Of a stretch of DNA of 64,000 nt, positions 49,217 to 62,469 are shown one piece after another. How positions within the stretch are numbered: position 1 is the first letter of the stretch; each line of letters opens with the position of its first letter. The DNA lies in NCBI GenBank assembly GCA_021442155.1, contig CM038229.1, positions 74,234,443-74,298,442 of the forward strand, read 5' to 3'. This stretch comes from Cymbidium sinense. Its lineage: Eukaryota; Streptophyta; Magnoliopsida; Asparagales; Orchidaceae. A model generated the notes under the pieces. The model was not told the DNA's origin and made no database searches. It was given only the letters and a program-made list of their open reading frames with translations. The translations under genes and the position numbers were made by a program.

Positions 49217-52200
49217 TGTTGACCTCATTTTTGGATGAGGTTAACATCATTTCTAAAACTAGTAATTTGGGCACCTAATCTTTAATTAGGAGCCTCCTAA
49301 TTAAGCACTTACACCTAGTGACCTAGTGCATCCTTCTTGGGTTTAATTTAACCTAATGGGATTAGGTAGACTCAAACCAAAACTCAAACATAAAAAAATA
49401 AATAAATAAATCAAAAACATTCCACTTGGAATTTGAATCCATTTGAGTTTAATGTAAGGTGATTAATGTGGTTAACCTAATTACCCTAATTAATCTTAAA
49501 ATTAATTAAATTCAAAGAAATCCAAATAAATAAAAATAAATTTAATTCAAATCAAATAAAAAACTAAAGCCAAATTAAAGTCAAAGATGGTCGACCCTTT
49601 TATGTGGAGTTGACTTATGTGGGTCCCACTAAAATAAAATAATTCTAAATTCTCCAAATAATAAGATAAATATGTTTAAACATAAATTAAATGAATATAA
49701 ATCCATTAAGGCCTTAACTAGGATAATTAGGCCATTTGATCTAAATGGGATTAAATGGACCTTATTAAATCCAAAATCAAATCAAATTGTTTGTCCAAAA
49801 TAATTTGGAAATTATAATTAAACATAATCCAACCAATCATTATATCTAATTTGACCAATTTGATCAGTTAACCCATTAAGCCCAATTTGGTTCAAATGTG
49901 TTAAAGTTGAAATTAATTCTAAATCAAATGAAATTAATCACTCTAAATCATCTCACACATGTGATTGGACATGATTAGAATCCAAACATAACTTAATTGA
50001 GAAAAATTGGTCATTTGACTCAATTGAACTTAGCGTAACGCATTGAAGTCTAAATGGGTCAAGTTGAAATAAAATTAAAATCAATTTAAAATTCAAAGGA
50101 ATCAATGAATCTAAAACATTATAAATCATCAACTAAATTAAATTAATGCCTATATTTAGGCTGAATCCATTAAATGAAACAAACCAAGTTAAACCAAAAG
50201 GAACAAGTACCTAAGTGAACCAGCTTAAGGCATCTAAACCCAAACCTAATTCAAATGAGTTTATTTGACTAATGGCTCACCTTGGGTTTGATTTAGACAA
50301 CCAACCAGCAATCTAAAGGCCATTAAAGTGGTGAAAAAAGTCAAGAGATACCATGGAAGATGCCATGAGAAGGAAGAAACAAAAAGCCATGTAAAATCAA
50401 TTCTCCTACACACCTCATGCACCTCCTTACCTTTAATAGATTTGGATTCTCTCCAATTAGTTAACCACCCTTTGGAGCTAGCCTCCAAGGGTGGTAATGA
50501 TGGAGCCAACCAAGGTTGACTTAACTTCTATGAACAACATGCCATGAATCTCTTCTCCAAATAATAAAATAAAATATAATAAAATAAATAGATAAATGAA
50601 AAAAAAATTAAAAAAAATAAAAAAGGGAGCCAATGACCAAGATAAGGAGAAGGAGGAGGCTTCCTCCCATCAAATAATTTATCCCAACACACTCATAAGG
50701 GAAGGAGGAACCAAATTGACACCTTAGCTGAAGCCCTCACTACTAGTGGCTAGATTCCAACCACCTAAAATCATTTACATATGGCTCTTAGCCATATATG
50801 AAAAGAGGGGAAAGAAACCCCTCTCTTATGAATCCAATCATCCTTATATGTTCTTGAGGTGAAGAGAAGGAGAGTTGAAGTCTTCCTCGATCCTTTCATC
50901 ACTAGTAAGCCAAAGATTGGCCATGGTTGGCAATAAAGATAAGCTAAGCCTTTGTCCAAGCATAGAATCAGGAAAGGAATGCTCCTTCACCATAATTAAC
51001 ACTCCCTACATGTTCAATGGGTGAAGAAAAACTTAAACGAGCATCAACTAGAGCCTCACGCTTTGATGAATCGGGGAATGATCAAACCTGTGAAAAACTA
51101 GCAGAGCTTGGTCTCCACGAAGATCCACAGGAAGCAAAGCATGAAATTTATTTTAGAAATTCACCGTATCCCCATGAAGGTGTACAAATCATCTCTGACA
51201 TCGAGACCCCATGCCAGCAAGGTATGGGCTCAAACTGACCACTATAGCATTTCCATTTGGTTTTTTATGGCGGGAAGTTGATCACAGGCAAGATTAAGCC
51301 ATATGGATTGATTGCAAATGACCCCTGATCATTTTATAATAAAAAGCACTAAAATTACCCTTGGATCATCAAAATTTGGCCTTGAAACACAAATGATCCT
51401 TGCCTCTTATTTGTGAGAGCAAGGAAGAAATCTCAACCATTCGTTTCTTCAATTAGAAATGGTTGGCTGAGATCTAGCCAGACATTTGATTTGAATCTAA
51501 TAGGATTAGTGGGCCTAATCATGACCATTTGATCTTTGATTGGATGTTCATAGAACCTCCCATAGTCCCCACTGCTTTTGACATGGGATCCACATGGTCC
51601 AATGGAGCCACAAACAATCAGCCCATGTTGGTGCTACATGGCACTAACGGTTTAAAATGAGAAAATCCTAACTTTTTGAATTAAATAAATATTAAGAAAA
51701 TATAATTTTTTTTAAAAATCATAGAAAGTAAGAATACTTAACTAAAAAAATTTATTTAAGGGCAAAATGGATTCCTCTTAGTGAGAAGATTCTGTTAAAC
51801 TTAAAATCCTCAATTTTTATTGGGTAATTTTGGATTTACATGGAAATAGTCAAACTCAAATTAAACTCAAACCACTCATCCAATTAATTTGAAATATTGG
51901 GTAGATGAAATTAGGGTTGAAACACACCTTAAGAAAATTTTTTATGATTTATTGTAAAATAAATCTAAAGATATAGAATTTCCAACTATTGATAAGATAA
52001 ATTAATGTTAAATTAGAGAAATCTTGCAAAATTATGGAAATAATTTAAATCATCATAATAAATCATATTGAACCTAAACACTTCTTTAAAACTCTATGAA
52101 ATCCAATAAATCATAAAATGACATAATTTGAAAATTAATCAAATTAATTAATCTAAACTTAGAGAAATCAAAATAAATCAACTAAAACCTTAAAAATTTT

Positions 52201-55190
52201 AAATAAACCATATATGGATGCATTTTATAATGAAAAATTAAAAAAAGACCTAATTAATTTCTTTTAATTTAGATTTTATTAAAATAATTAAAACCTTAAT
52301 TAATCTTAAAATGCACATGTAATTGGAGTGAAACTTTAGAGAACTTAAATTGTAAGGAACCCCACTTGCCAAAAACATTTCAAGGTCAATTGACCTTTGG
52401 ATTGGAAGTTATTGAATTTCCAACCTCTAGGTCAATTTAAAAGAAATAATAAATCAAAAAATTATAGAAATTATAAAATTCATAAAATCAACCTGAAATA
52501 TTTTTATTTATAATAACAATACTTAAGAAAAATTTCCCAACACATTGAATTCAAGGGTTTTAATTAATTATATACTTAGGATTTAATGAAATAATTAAGA
52601 ATATAAAGTTTACATTAAACCTTAAAGTTAATAATTCATTAAATTCATGATAAATCAACTAATCAATCAAAAATCAAAACTAATCAACCCTTGGATTTGA
52701 GACTTAAATATGGAATTCATTCATATATAAGTTCCTTAAATTCATTTGGGTTAATGAATAACATAATTCCAAATGCAAATGAAAGTGATTAACCACATCA
52801 ATTAAACCTAAATAGCCTAAGAGTTTGGAATGGCCTAGGTTAGGTTTGGTGCTTAAAATAGCCTAAGTTTACTAGGTTATGAATTGATCAACTTGAGAAA
52901 TTGAATTAATTAATGAAATCCTAACCTAAATAATGAAATTAAAACTTAAACAAAGAATGAATTAAAGCATCAAGCTAAATGTATTTAGGTCAATTCATTC
53001 AAATTAATAAAATAAACATTAATAAAATGGATGAATGAAATCATAACTTGATATCAATAAGATTAACTTACCCAAATTTATAAATAATAAACATAAACAC
53101 AAACATTGATGAAATAAATAAGTAAGATTTACTTGAATTAAGTAAATTAAATAATTCAAACACATAAAATTAAATGAACATTTAATTAAAATATTAAATG
53201 AATCAAATTATTTTCAAAGAAACATTAATCAAATTAAAAGTGATAAAATAAATAATAAATTTTAATTAAATTTCAAAATAAAATTATAACTTTAATCAAA
53301 CCAAAAATAACTTAAAATGATTCAAAAAAGGTTAATCAAGATACATAGGATCTTAGTTTGACTTTTAGAATTAATCTTCATCTTAGGGTGAATATTTTAT
53401 TCTATTAAGATTTAAGATGTTGAATAGAATGGGTTCCACTCGAAATGGAATTTATTTTATTCTTCATTGTTTAAATTTAAATTTCACTTCAACATAAAAT
53501 GAACTTAAAATTTGTAATGAAATCATAAATTATTAAATCATTTAAGTTGAAATCACTCAAAGGTAAATTAAACAAAATTTCAATCGAAAATTAAGTTGAA
53601 GTTAAAGTAAGGCAATGTACAGTCGTACCACACAATCCTCTCCTTCACGTACTAAGTTATTAAGTCACCAACCACAAATTTAAGTTAGGTCGAATTGTGA
53701 TATTCTGTGATGTGAAGTAATATTTTTTTATTTTGTGGTGTATTATTTTAGATTGCATGGCTAGGATTTTTTGCACACTAGTATGGTTGGTAAGACATTC
53801 TTTTAGAACTAATACTATGTTCTACAAGGGGCTATGTTAAAAGGGATAGTTGTAATAATAAATAAAATAAATACTATTTGCTTCTAGGTGCTGAATCAGT
53901 CCTTATGCATAACCTAATAGAATAAGTGGGCTTGGTAAGAAACTAATACTCAGCCCGTATATTTGGAATTATAACTGTTAGTGTGCCCCGCATATTTCCT
54001 AACATATATTTTGTAAAGTTTAAGAATTTTTTTTTGGAAATTTTAAATGTATTTGAACCTAGAATTAGGTTAGGATCAATGAGATCCAGAAATAACAAGA
54101 GTTGACTGCACCATTCTAGTGGCCTCTTATTAAGCTCGATGGAGGTCCCTGAAAAAAGAGATGATCTTGAAGACAAGACCCTCATAGATCTAAACCTGTA
54201 ATTCTAGGTCATACTGTATCTCGATTGTCTATTTTCTCTTTCATTTGAGGTGTATAATGGTACTTGATTGCATAGGAATATTCTTATTAATTAAATTGGT
54301 GTGAATTATTTTGAGTGCTTAATAGAAATTACCTACTTTTCTAAGTTTCTTTCCATGCTATGTTTTCTATGATGGATTCTTGGACATTAGGCTCTTAGAA
54401 AAATTAAATTTTTAATGCAACTTAAATCTAAATAACCTGAACAAAAGTAAAAAAAAAATTGAAACTTCATAGATAAATTAAAGCCTTAGGTGCAACTAAA
54501 AAATAACTAGAAATAATTAGCTTTTATGAATCATGCTAGCATATTAATCAAAATCCTTGAATTAAGCATTCACCTAATGCACAAAAGGTGCATCTGACCT
54601 TTAAGAACAACCACCTTCTTAAGAAAGTGTTTCTTCTTATTTTGATTTGGCCCATGACCATTTCTAATTGAATCTCATTCTAGGCATAAATTGCATACCC
54701 TAAAGGCCTTAAATAAATAATGAGTCAAAATGTTTAAAAGATAAAAATTATTAAATTAATTAGGTCCATATCATAACTAAGAAGATTGTAGGGATAAGGG
54801 AGTGAGTTTAGGTTCTTAAATTTTTTTCTAAAAATGTAATAGCCTACCCATCTTGCATACATAAGAATGACATCATAGATTTAAAACTTTGCTTCGGTTG
54901 TGTTAGTTGGCCACACTACTAGATGGATGATAAGTATAGAAGAGTTAGGGATATGTTCTCTTACTCAAGTGAGAGAAAGAACCAATAATTCTCAAAGTTG
55001 AACTAGGTTGAGCCTCTAACTAATGTTAGAATCACTTGTAGACTTAGGTTCCGAAGCATCCTCTTAGGAATAAGTTTTCAACCCTAAGCATTTCTACAGT
55101 CTTGTTCTGCTAGAATCTAAGGCCTAAATTTTTAATAAAATATCAATCAAATCTTATTAAATTTTATATCAAAAATATAAAGCTAGAATC
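49217..55190 (+). mobile_element. XL repeat, ~6-kb diverged copy (copy 7)
   Basis: Begins TGTTGACCTC at 49,217, the best-preserved outer end of the family, and runs collinear with the reference, though more diverged and shorter. Landmarks are GGTCAA/TTGACC words around 49,840-50,060, a more GC-balanced block with donor-like AAGGTATGGG at 51,219-51,228, gattagtgggcctaatc near 51,500, and tgtaattctaggtcatactg near 54,200. The far end is missing: at 55,191 a copia LTR takes over. Open frames such as 50,261-50,509 and 51,017-51,238 are not shared with other copies. Confidence 0.7.
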
Positions 55191-55191
55191 A

Positions 55192-56257
55192 CTGACCTTT
55201 TATTTCTTGTTTGGCAAAATTCTTTTTCAAAGGTTTTTAATTCCCTAGTTTTTAATCTTTTAAATATATATTATTTCTCACTTTGGCCTAATATTCCATA
55301 TAGATTGGTTAAATTTGATTGTGCTTAACATCTTATCTCATTTAGTTTTTTATTTTGCTTACCACTTCATCTCTTTCATACATTAATTTATTTTTGTTGA
55401 TTACTTTTTTCAATTAGTTTACATATAGGTTATGTGATAACTTTCTTATGGTATCATTTAAATCCTTATTCAAGTGATTGTTTAGTTAAATCCAATTGCA
55501 AATACAGTTAACATTTGAATAAAAGTTAGCATGTGTGAAAAGAATTTAAAGTAAAATTTTGTGATCACATTTGAGTTTACATTTTAAATTCTTACAAGAA
55601 AATCATTTCAAACTTTTTAAAGATCTTTTAAAACAACATTAAGTTACTTGCATTAAATACTTGATTGAAGATCTTGTTTCAAATTTAATTTAAAGTTAAA
55701 GTGAGCCCTCATTTTCATTAATATTTAATTACCTTAATATTAGTATAGATTGGTTTGTAAATTTTAAAATTGAGAGTTAGATTTGAATCTTTCTCTTTAC
55801 TTTATCTTGATTTTTTGTTGGGTTGTACTTATCTGTTGAAAAAAGTATGGTGTTGGGTTGTACTTTCCCATTAATGATAGTACGATATTGGGTTGTACTT
55901 TCCCATTAATGATAGTACGATGTTGGGTTGTACTTTTCTATGAAGGAGAGTATGTGAGATTTATTGTAATCTCAATTTTTATTTAGTGAATTCCTAGCCT
56001 AGGTGGCTAGGAGAGGATGTAGGCTGATTTTGGGATTTGATTGAACCATATAAAAATCTCTATGTTCTTATTCTTTATTTTTTTACACTTTACTTTCTAT
56101 ACCATTGTTGATTATTATTTTATTTCTTTAAAGCTTTATCATTAAAGATATATGTTTTTATAAAAATTTAAAAATAAAGTTTTTAAAATAATTTTTAACA
56201 CCCCCCACCCCACCCCACCCCTTCCCACCCTCTCTTGGGTGCCAGAGGCTCTTAAAA
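55192..56257 (+). mobile_element. Ty1/copia (SIRE-type) 5' LTR, 3' portion
   Basis: Repeats 61,010-62,047 in direct orientation, starting at ttttatttcttgtttggcaaaattc. It contains four 35-bp units (55,816-55,955), gaattcctagcctaggtggctagg near 56,000, a C-rich run (56,201-56,231) and CTCTTAAAA just before the primer-binding site. The upstream two-thirds of the LTR are missing, since the XL copy ends directly at 55,191. Confidence 0.72.
55816..55955. repeat. Four 35-bp tandem units in copia 5' LTR
   Basis: Units start at 55,816, 55,851, 55,886 and 55,921, each on TGTTGGGTTGTACTT with an AGTA-ending tail. The 3' LTR has three units (61,646-61,750). Confidence 0.9.
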
Positions 56258-56258
56258 T

Positions 56259-56270
56259 TGGTATTAGAGC
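56259..56270 (+). other. Primer-binding site (tRNA-iMet type)
   Basis: TGGTATTAGAGC differs by one base from the TGGTATCAGAGC complement of initiator methionine tRNA, the usual primer of plant copia elements. It lies directly after the LTR end and 33 bases upstream of the gag start. Confidence 0.8.
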
Positions 56271-56302
56271 TTCAGCTCATTTAGTGGCTTAACATCCTTG
56301 AG

Positions 56303-57740
56303 TTGATCACTATGGCACTTCAAATTATTACTTTTTATTTTGATGATAAAAATTATTATGCACCTATTTTTGATAAAACTAATTTTGATATATGGAAAGT
56401 TAAATTCTTATGGTTTTTACAAAGTATTGATTCCAGAATGTGGTACATCTATTTAACTGGTAGCTTATCTTCTATTTTAGAATGTGATTTGATTCTTTTA
56501 AATGAGAAGATAATTTTATATTTTTATATGATATATCAGCCTGATAAGCTTTCTTATTTATTATTTTTAAATTAAAAAAAAAAGAATTATTTGATGCTCT
56601 CACTTTGCTATATAGTTTGGATTGTAAGACAAGTGAGAAGAATTTTTTATAGGAAAATAATATTCTTATTGAAAATTTCATAAAAATAAATTCAAAGCCC
56701 CAAGTGCATGCCTTTGATTTTAAAAAGAGTAAGAAGAAATATAAGAAAAATAAAGGAAAGGAGAATAAAGAAGATTTAAACAAAGTCTTATAGTGCTTAT
56801 AGAAAAGAAGAAAAAAGCTTCCAACTACATCCCTCATGTCAGCCACCCAAAGTTTCAATTGTCGAACTGATTTTGAGGATGACCCTGAGGTAAATAATTT
56901 ATCTTATGAAGAGTTATCCAATGTCTTTGATGAATTAATGGATGTTTATAATAAATTGAAAAATAATTTCATTTTCACTTAAAGAAAATCTATAAGTTTT
57001 ATAGTAAATCTTGACACTTTGATGAAAGAAAATGAGTCATTTTTAATAGATGCTCAAAAATTTCATGGTATGATTTTTTTTCTTGAAAATAAAGTATCTT
57101 CATTAAGTACCAAAGTTAATCATTTGCTAAGTGATTTATCTAGTACTTTTACATCCTATTGTCATGATGAGCTTAATTATAAAAAAAATTAGAAGATGAA
57201 AATAAAGTATTGTAAAGAGAGTTATAATCTAGAAATAAAGTTGAACATAATTTACATATTGAAATTGAAAATTTAAAAGTTGAGAATAATAATATTAATA
57301 ACAAATTAAATGACATATCTTTATCTTCTACAAGTTCTTTTTGCTCTCATGCTTTACATTCAAATCCATCAATGTCTTCCAAGTAATATTCATGTTATTC
57401 ACATGCTTTAAATTATTGTACATCTCATAAGCATGTTAGTTCATTCTCTAAAATTAAACCTAGAAGTTATAATTCATTTATGCATTCTTTACCCAAAAGT
57501 TATTTGTACTTATTATTATAGGCAAGGTCATGTTTCATATGTTCATTCATTTAGGCGATCCATCCAATTATATGTTTCATCTTCATATATTTTGATTCAT
57601 AAGGGAACTAATTTGGATTGGCTATCATCTGCTTATTCATATGTTTACAATGTTACTAATGTTAAAGGATCAAAGCTTACTTGGATACCAAAATCTAGAA
57701 AATAAGATTGATATTCAAGTTTGTCTTCATGAAGGATCGA
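56303..57740 (+). pseudogene. Ty1/copia (SIRE-type) gag relic
   Basis: The start codon of 56,303-56,575 opens a frame with APIFDKTNFDIWKVKFLWFL and QSIDSRMW, the N-terminal copia gag pattern (F-D-x-x-N-F/Y-x-x-W-K). After 56,575 the frame is broken. Later pieces are FDFKKSKKKYKKNKGKENK near 56,715, DFEDDPEVNNLSYEELSNVF near 56,870, and a decayed zinc knuckle CTYYYRQGHVSYVHSF (about 57,505-57,555, cysteines mostly lost). NVKGSKLTWIPKSRK follows near 57,660-57,703, corresponding to the KGPKxxWVPK motif that ends gag in SIRE/Maximus elements. No protease, integrase or RT motif follows, so the element lacks pol. Confidence 0.78.
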
Positions 57741-58977
57741 TAAAGACAAGTGACACATGTAACCAAAGGAATATTAAAATGATTAAAGGTATATATTCAA
57801 AAGGAATAGTATGAGGGAATTCATTTTATGTTTTTAATTTATCCCTTCCATTTATTTTTTATGGTCCTTAGATTAGTTAAGTTTCATTCATACTTAATAA
57901 ATCTGTATAAGCTTCATGTTCTGATCTTTGAAAATGAATGAATAGCTTCAAAACATAATTTGAAATACTTTTATTAACTTTATAAATTTCACATATTATT
58001 TAGTTTATTGTGGCTTTAACATTTTCATAGATTTTATGAGTTTATAATATTTTGCAAATGGATGTTTGTATTTATCATGATTTGTATTTATCATGATTTG
58101 TATTCATAATTTAAAATTTCTTAAAATTCATGATAAGTAAATTCAAAATACACCTTATATACATTTTAACAATCATAAACCTATTTAGTTTTCTAATTTG
58201 GAGATCAATTAGTTTATATAATTAACATTAGCATAAGTTTATACTTGATTTGATCTCATTTATGCCCTTTAATAATTTATGATTTTTATCAATGTATTGA
58301 TTACAATCATGCTTATTCAACATATGTTTTGTGATCAATAGCTTAATATGGTTAATTTGAAACTCGTTATTTCTTTATATCATTTATGATTATTAATTTG
58401 CCTTAGTTGTTATTAAAAAATGGGATATGATTAATAAATTAGCTTGTATGCATTAATTTGGAATAAATATGAAATCATAGTTATAAAAAATTTTGCATGA
58501 TTATAAATTCTTGTGTAGTATTTATCTTTATTATTCATGCAAGCCTATAATTTATATCCTTTATGCTTCTATTAATATTTGATACAATTACATTTGATTT
58601 GATGATAAGATAATTTTGATTGGTATCTTAAGTTGTCATTTCTTTGAAAGTATAGTTCATTTTAAATGAATAAATGTGGAATATCAAATTGCTTTTAATA
58701 TTGCTAAAGTTTTATTTTAGAGACATGTTTGTATGATTAAATGTTTAATTGTATACTTTCATCACATATAATATTTGTCTCAATTTACATGTTTATTCAA
58801 GTCAGTTTCATATAAAAAATTATATTAGATTATATTAAATAACGAGAGAATATCAAGCATGTTAATCTCTAATTTTTTTTATCATCACATGCTTAATTAA
58901 ATTTTGTAAGTAATTAAGAGGGATAACTTTATTGATTTATCCAACCTCTATTTTATTCTGAACCTTTTGATAATGTC
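57741..58977. other. Non-coding interior of the copia relic
   Basis: AT-rich sequence between gag and the polypurine tract. None of the expected pol motifs is readable in any frame. It is probably the long 3' untranslated region of the element, joined to gag by loss of pol. A short doublet of tttgtatttatcatga at 58,067-58,100 is the only local repeat. Confidence 0.45.
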
Positions 58978-58990
58978 AAAAGGGAGAGAG
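58978..58990 (+). other. Polypurine tract of the copia relic
   Basis: AAAAGGGAGAGAG preceded by ttttgataatgtc, the arrangement seen before the 3' LTR of SIRE-type elements. It is followed at 58,995 by TGATGTTG, the probable LTR start. Confidence 0.6.
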
Positions 58991-58994
58991 ATAT

Positions 58995-61900
58995 TGATGT
59001 TGTTGTATACCATAAGTGATGTTGGCTAGAATTTTAATCTCTCATATATGCATTTAATGAGGGGAAGAAAATATTTATAACACTATTTTTACCTTTCATA
59101 CCAATATGGATTTTTTTTCATGAAATAGGGAGAGGTTGTTAACTATACATGTTGTATATCTCACAATTTGATTTGATGATTAGAAATCTTATGTAATAAG
59201 AATTAATTATTTTTTTTGCAAGATAAATTATTTACATTAAACATTATTAATGACATTGTTAATTTAGATTTATATTACTGATAAATAGATATTTTTGATG
59301 CTACTAATCAAGTTAAATTTAAGTGTGCAAGAAAAATTCTTTAGCTCCTGGTTCTTCAGTTATATCAAATGCTAAAGCTTTTAGACATGGACTGAGTGGA
59401 ATTTTTTAGGAAATAATATATTAAGGCAAATGAAAAGCTCAGTAAAATAAAATAAATGATTCATTTGATTTTAGATTCATCACTCTAAAATTATTTATAT
59501 TTTTCCATATCTTAATATTGCAATTATTCATTAAGTTATTCATTTTGGATAGTATAAACTAAATGCATAAAATAAGTTTCATTAAATGTATGATAAAGTA
59601 AGATAAATTATGTTTAAACTTTGTTAAATTTTTCCATGCCATTCATAATTTTCATTCATATTTTTAGTGCATGAAAATTGAATTATCCTAAAATTATCCT
59701 TTTTCCTCTTATTCTCTCTCCTATTATTCTTTCTTCTCTCTCTTATTATCATATTAATCTTAACTTTGTTTTGGCCGAACTTTTTAATAAATTTTATGTA
59801 ATAAAAAGTGTAAAGTTTATTAAAACCATTATAATATTATTTTTTCTCATTTTTTATATTTTAGAAATTCATTTACTTGAATTTTTGAATTCAAATTATT
59901 TTAATTCAAACATCTTTATGCATGACATATACTTGCCAAATGAAATTAAATTTTTTATAGAATATGTTGAACGTACCAAGCATGATTAATTATGATTATT
60001 TAGGGCCTAATTAATTGATTATAAGTTACTTTAAATGTAAATTCAATTCAATCCTCTTTTTCAAAATAATTCTTTTTTTAATTTCTATTTTAGAAAAGTT
60101 TTATGGGGCCATCCACTTTGCTTTAAATTTAATAAATAATCATATTATTTAAATATTTAATATGTATATAATATAATCAGACTTGATCTAAATTGATTCA
60201 TGCATTTATTTGAGGATTTTCTATTTTTGGAAACTCTTTTGGCCGAAATTATTGAATTGATTTTCCATGGATTTATTTTATTCAAAATTTCCACCTTCAT
60301 ATCAAAACCTCCTTCGATAGATTTCATATAGGATTTTTCTTTTTTGAGCTGTAATTCACATAAAAAATATTCGATATTGCCTTGAAACACAATTGTAAAA
60401 GAGCTTATTGAATATCTCATTGGCCGATCCTTCGTTCCCTTGAATTTGAAATTCAAATTGATGCCTAATCAATTTCTCTCTCATTAGAACATCCTTTGGC
60501 CAACCCTAGACTTCTTCCTTTATTTAAGAGTCTTTCTTCAACTTGAAAAAGGTTCTAAAAAGATAATATTCTCTTTTATTCTCTTGCTCATCTTCTCCAC
60601 CTTGGTCGATCATTACTAAAGCAAATAGTTGGAGATTTTTAGTGATTCAAGTGCAAGCATTTCTCATCATTATTGTCTTTCCCTTTAACATTTAGTTGGC
60701 TTGAATATTGATTTGCAAAAGTAAAGGTTTCATGTGTTTCCTCCTTTGGCTGAAAGCATATATGCATTGATCTTACATTTCTAAGGTGTTAAGTTCTTTT
60801 ACATCTTTTATTTCTTCTTAGCTTTAAAGTCTATATGATTATTTAAATGATCTTGTGTTTATTCACTTCATAAATTTTTGTTATTTTTTATCCAAGAATA
60901 AATATAGAAAGATTAATTTATTTTGTGCTTAACCACTTGATAATCCTTTAATTTCTTGTTTGGTCAAAAGCTAACATAACGAGATCAATTTATTTTGTGC
61001 ATAATCATTTGATAATCCTTTTATTTTTTGTTTGGCAAAATTCTCTTTCAAAGGTTTTTAGTTTTGTAGTACCTAATCATTTGAATGTCTATTGTTTATC
61101 ACTTTGGCTTAAATTTTTATATAGGTTGGTAAAATTTGATTGTTCTTAACATCTTAGCTCATTTAGTTTTTATTTGGCTGAACACTTCATCACTTGCATA
61201 AATTATTTTTATTGATTAATTTTCTTCGATGGGTTTACATATAGGTTATGTGATAGTTTTCTTGTGGTATCATTCAAATCCTTATTCAAGTGATTGTTTA
61301 GTTATTCTAATTGCAAACACAATTATCATTTGAATAAAAGTTAGCTTGTGTGAAAAAGAATTCAAAGTAATATTTTGTAATTGTGTTTTAGTTTGCATTT
61401 CAAATTCATACAAGAAATTTATTTCAAAATGTTTAAAGATCATTCAAAGCAACATTAAGTTACTTACTTGCATTAAATACTTGATTGAATGTCTTGTTTT
61501 AGTTTCAATTTAAAGTTAAAGTGAGCTCTCTTTTTTATTAATAGTTAACTATCTTAATATTAGTATAGATTGGGTTGTGAGTATAACAAAATTTTAAAAT
61601 TTAGAGTTAGATTTCAATCTTTCTCTTTACCTTATCTTAATTTCTTATTAGGTTGTACTTGCTCATTAAGAAAAGTGTGGTGTTGGGTTGTACTTGCTTA
61701 TTAAAGAAAGTATGATATTGGGTTGTACTTGCTCATGAAAGAAAGTATGTGTGATTTGTTGTAACCTCAATTTTGATTTAGTGAATTCCTAGGCTAGGTG
61801 GCTAAGTGTGGTTGTAGGTCAAATTTGGGGTTTGGCTGAACCACATAAAAATCATTCTATTCTTTTTATTTATTTTTCTACACTTTACTTCTCAATACTG

Positions 61901-62047
61901 TTGTTGATTTTTATTTTATTTCCTTAAAGCATTATCATTAAAGATTTAAGTTTTATACAAAAGCTTAAAATTAATTTTTCTAATTTTCTTTAAAAATCTC
62001 AATTTAACCCATCCCCCCTCCCCCGGTCTAGAACCACCTCTTAAAAA
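58995..62047 (+). mobile_element. Ty1/copia (SIRE-type) 3' LTR, ~3 kb
   Basis: From TGATGTTGTTG after the polypurine tract to CTCTTAAAA. A TATA-like tttatttaag near 60,520 is followed by a pyrimidine-rich leader (60,560-60,610), suggesting about 1.5 kb of U3. Two diverged units of about 72 bases lie at 60,911-61,040 (gatyaatttattttgtgc). The last kilobase matches the truncated 5' LTR, including three 35-bp units at 61,646-61,750. ORFs at 59,678-59,989 and 60,157-60,456 are fortuitous. The start is set by the polypurine tract and the TG rule and is therefore less certain than the end. Confidence 0.6.
61646..61750. repeat. Three 35-bp tandem units in copia 3' LTR
   Basis: Units at 61,646, 61,681 and 61,716 on (A/G)GGTTGTACTTGCT. 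They correspond to the four units in the 5' LTR. Confidence 0.88.
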
Positions 62048-62469
62048 ATTTTAAGAAAAATTTAATTAAAGTGAAGTCATTTATGTTAGACTTAATTTAG
62101 GTCAAAACATATTTGATGTCATTTCATAGTGTAAAAATATCATCTTAAAAAATTGATGAAATTATCTTAGAAAAAAAATTTAAATCTTGAAAAAAAAATT
62201 ACAATGTCTTTTATCATTGATTTTATCATGGCTTTGTACAAAAAAATAATTAAAAAATAATTAAAATAGGATAGGGCCCCTAAAATGATACGCCTTTATT
62301 ATAATATATTCAAAGGTAGCAAACACTAGAGAATACATATTGAAACAAAGGAGTTCTTTCAAATCTTGAGAAAGCTCATGAAATTACAGGAAGTGAGTAT
62401 AGTAACCTATTGCCCCCTTTCTAATGTGATTGAAGCTTGAGTTGCAATCTTTGGTGTTTTAATTTGGAG
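62048..62469. other. Unassigned interval ending in an XL-adjacent flank
   Basis: About 420 AT-rich bases without ORF. The last ~43 bases (gattgaagcttgagttgc... then ggtgttttaatttggag) match, in reverse complement, the sequence next to the XL terminus at 42,354-42,396. That suggests interior sequence of the XL element. Confidence 0.5.

Noticed and set aside
56472..56858. Minus-strand ORF of 128 residues
   Set aside because: Antisense to copia gag with KKSKKKYKKNKG; hydrophobic appearance is the shadow of lysine codons.
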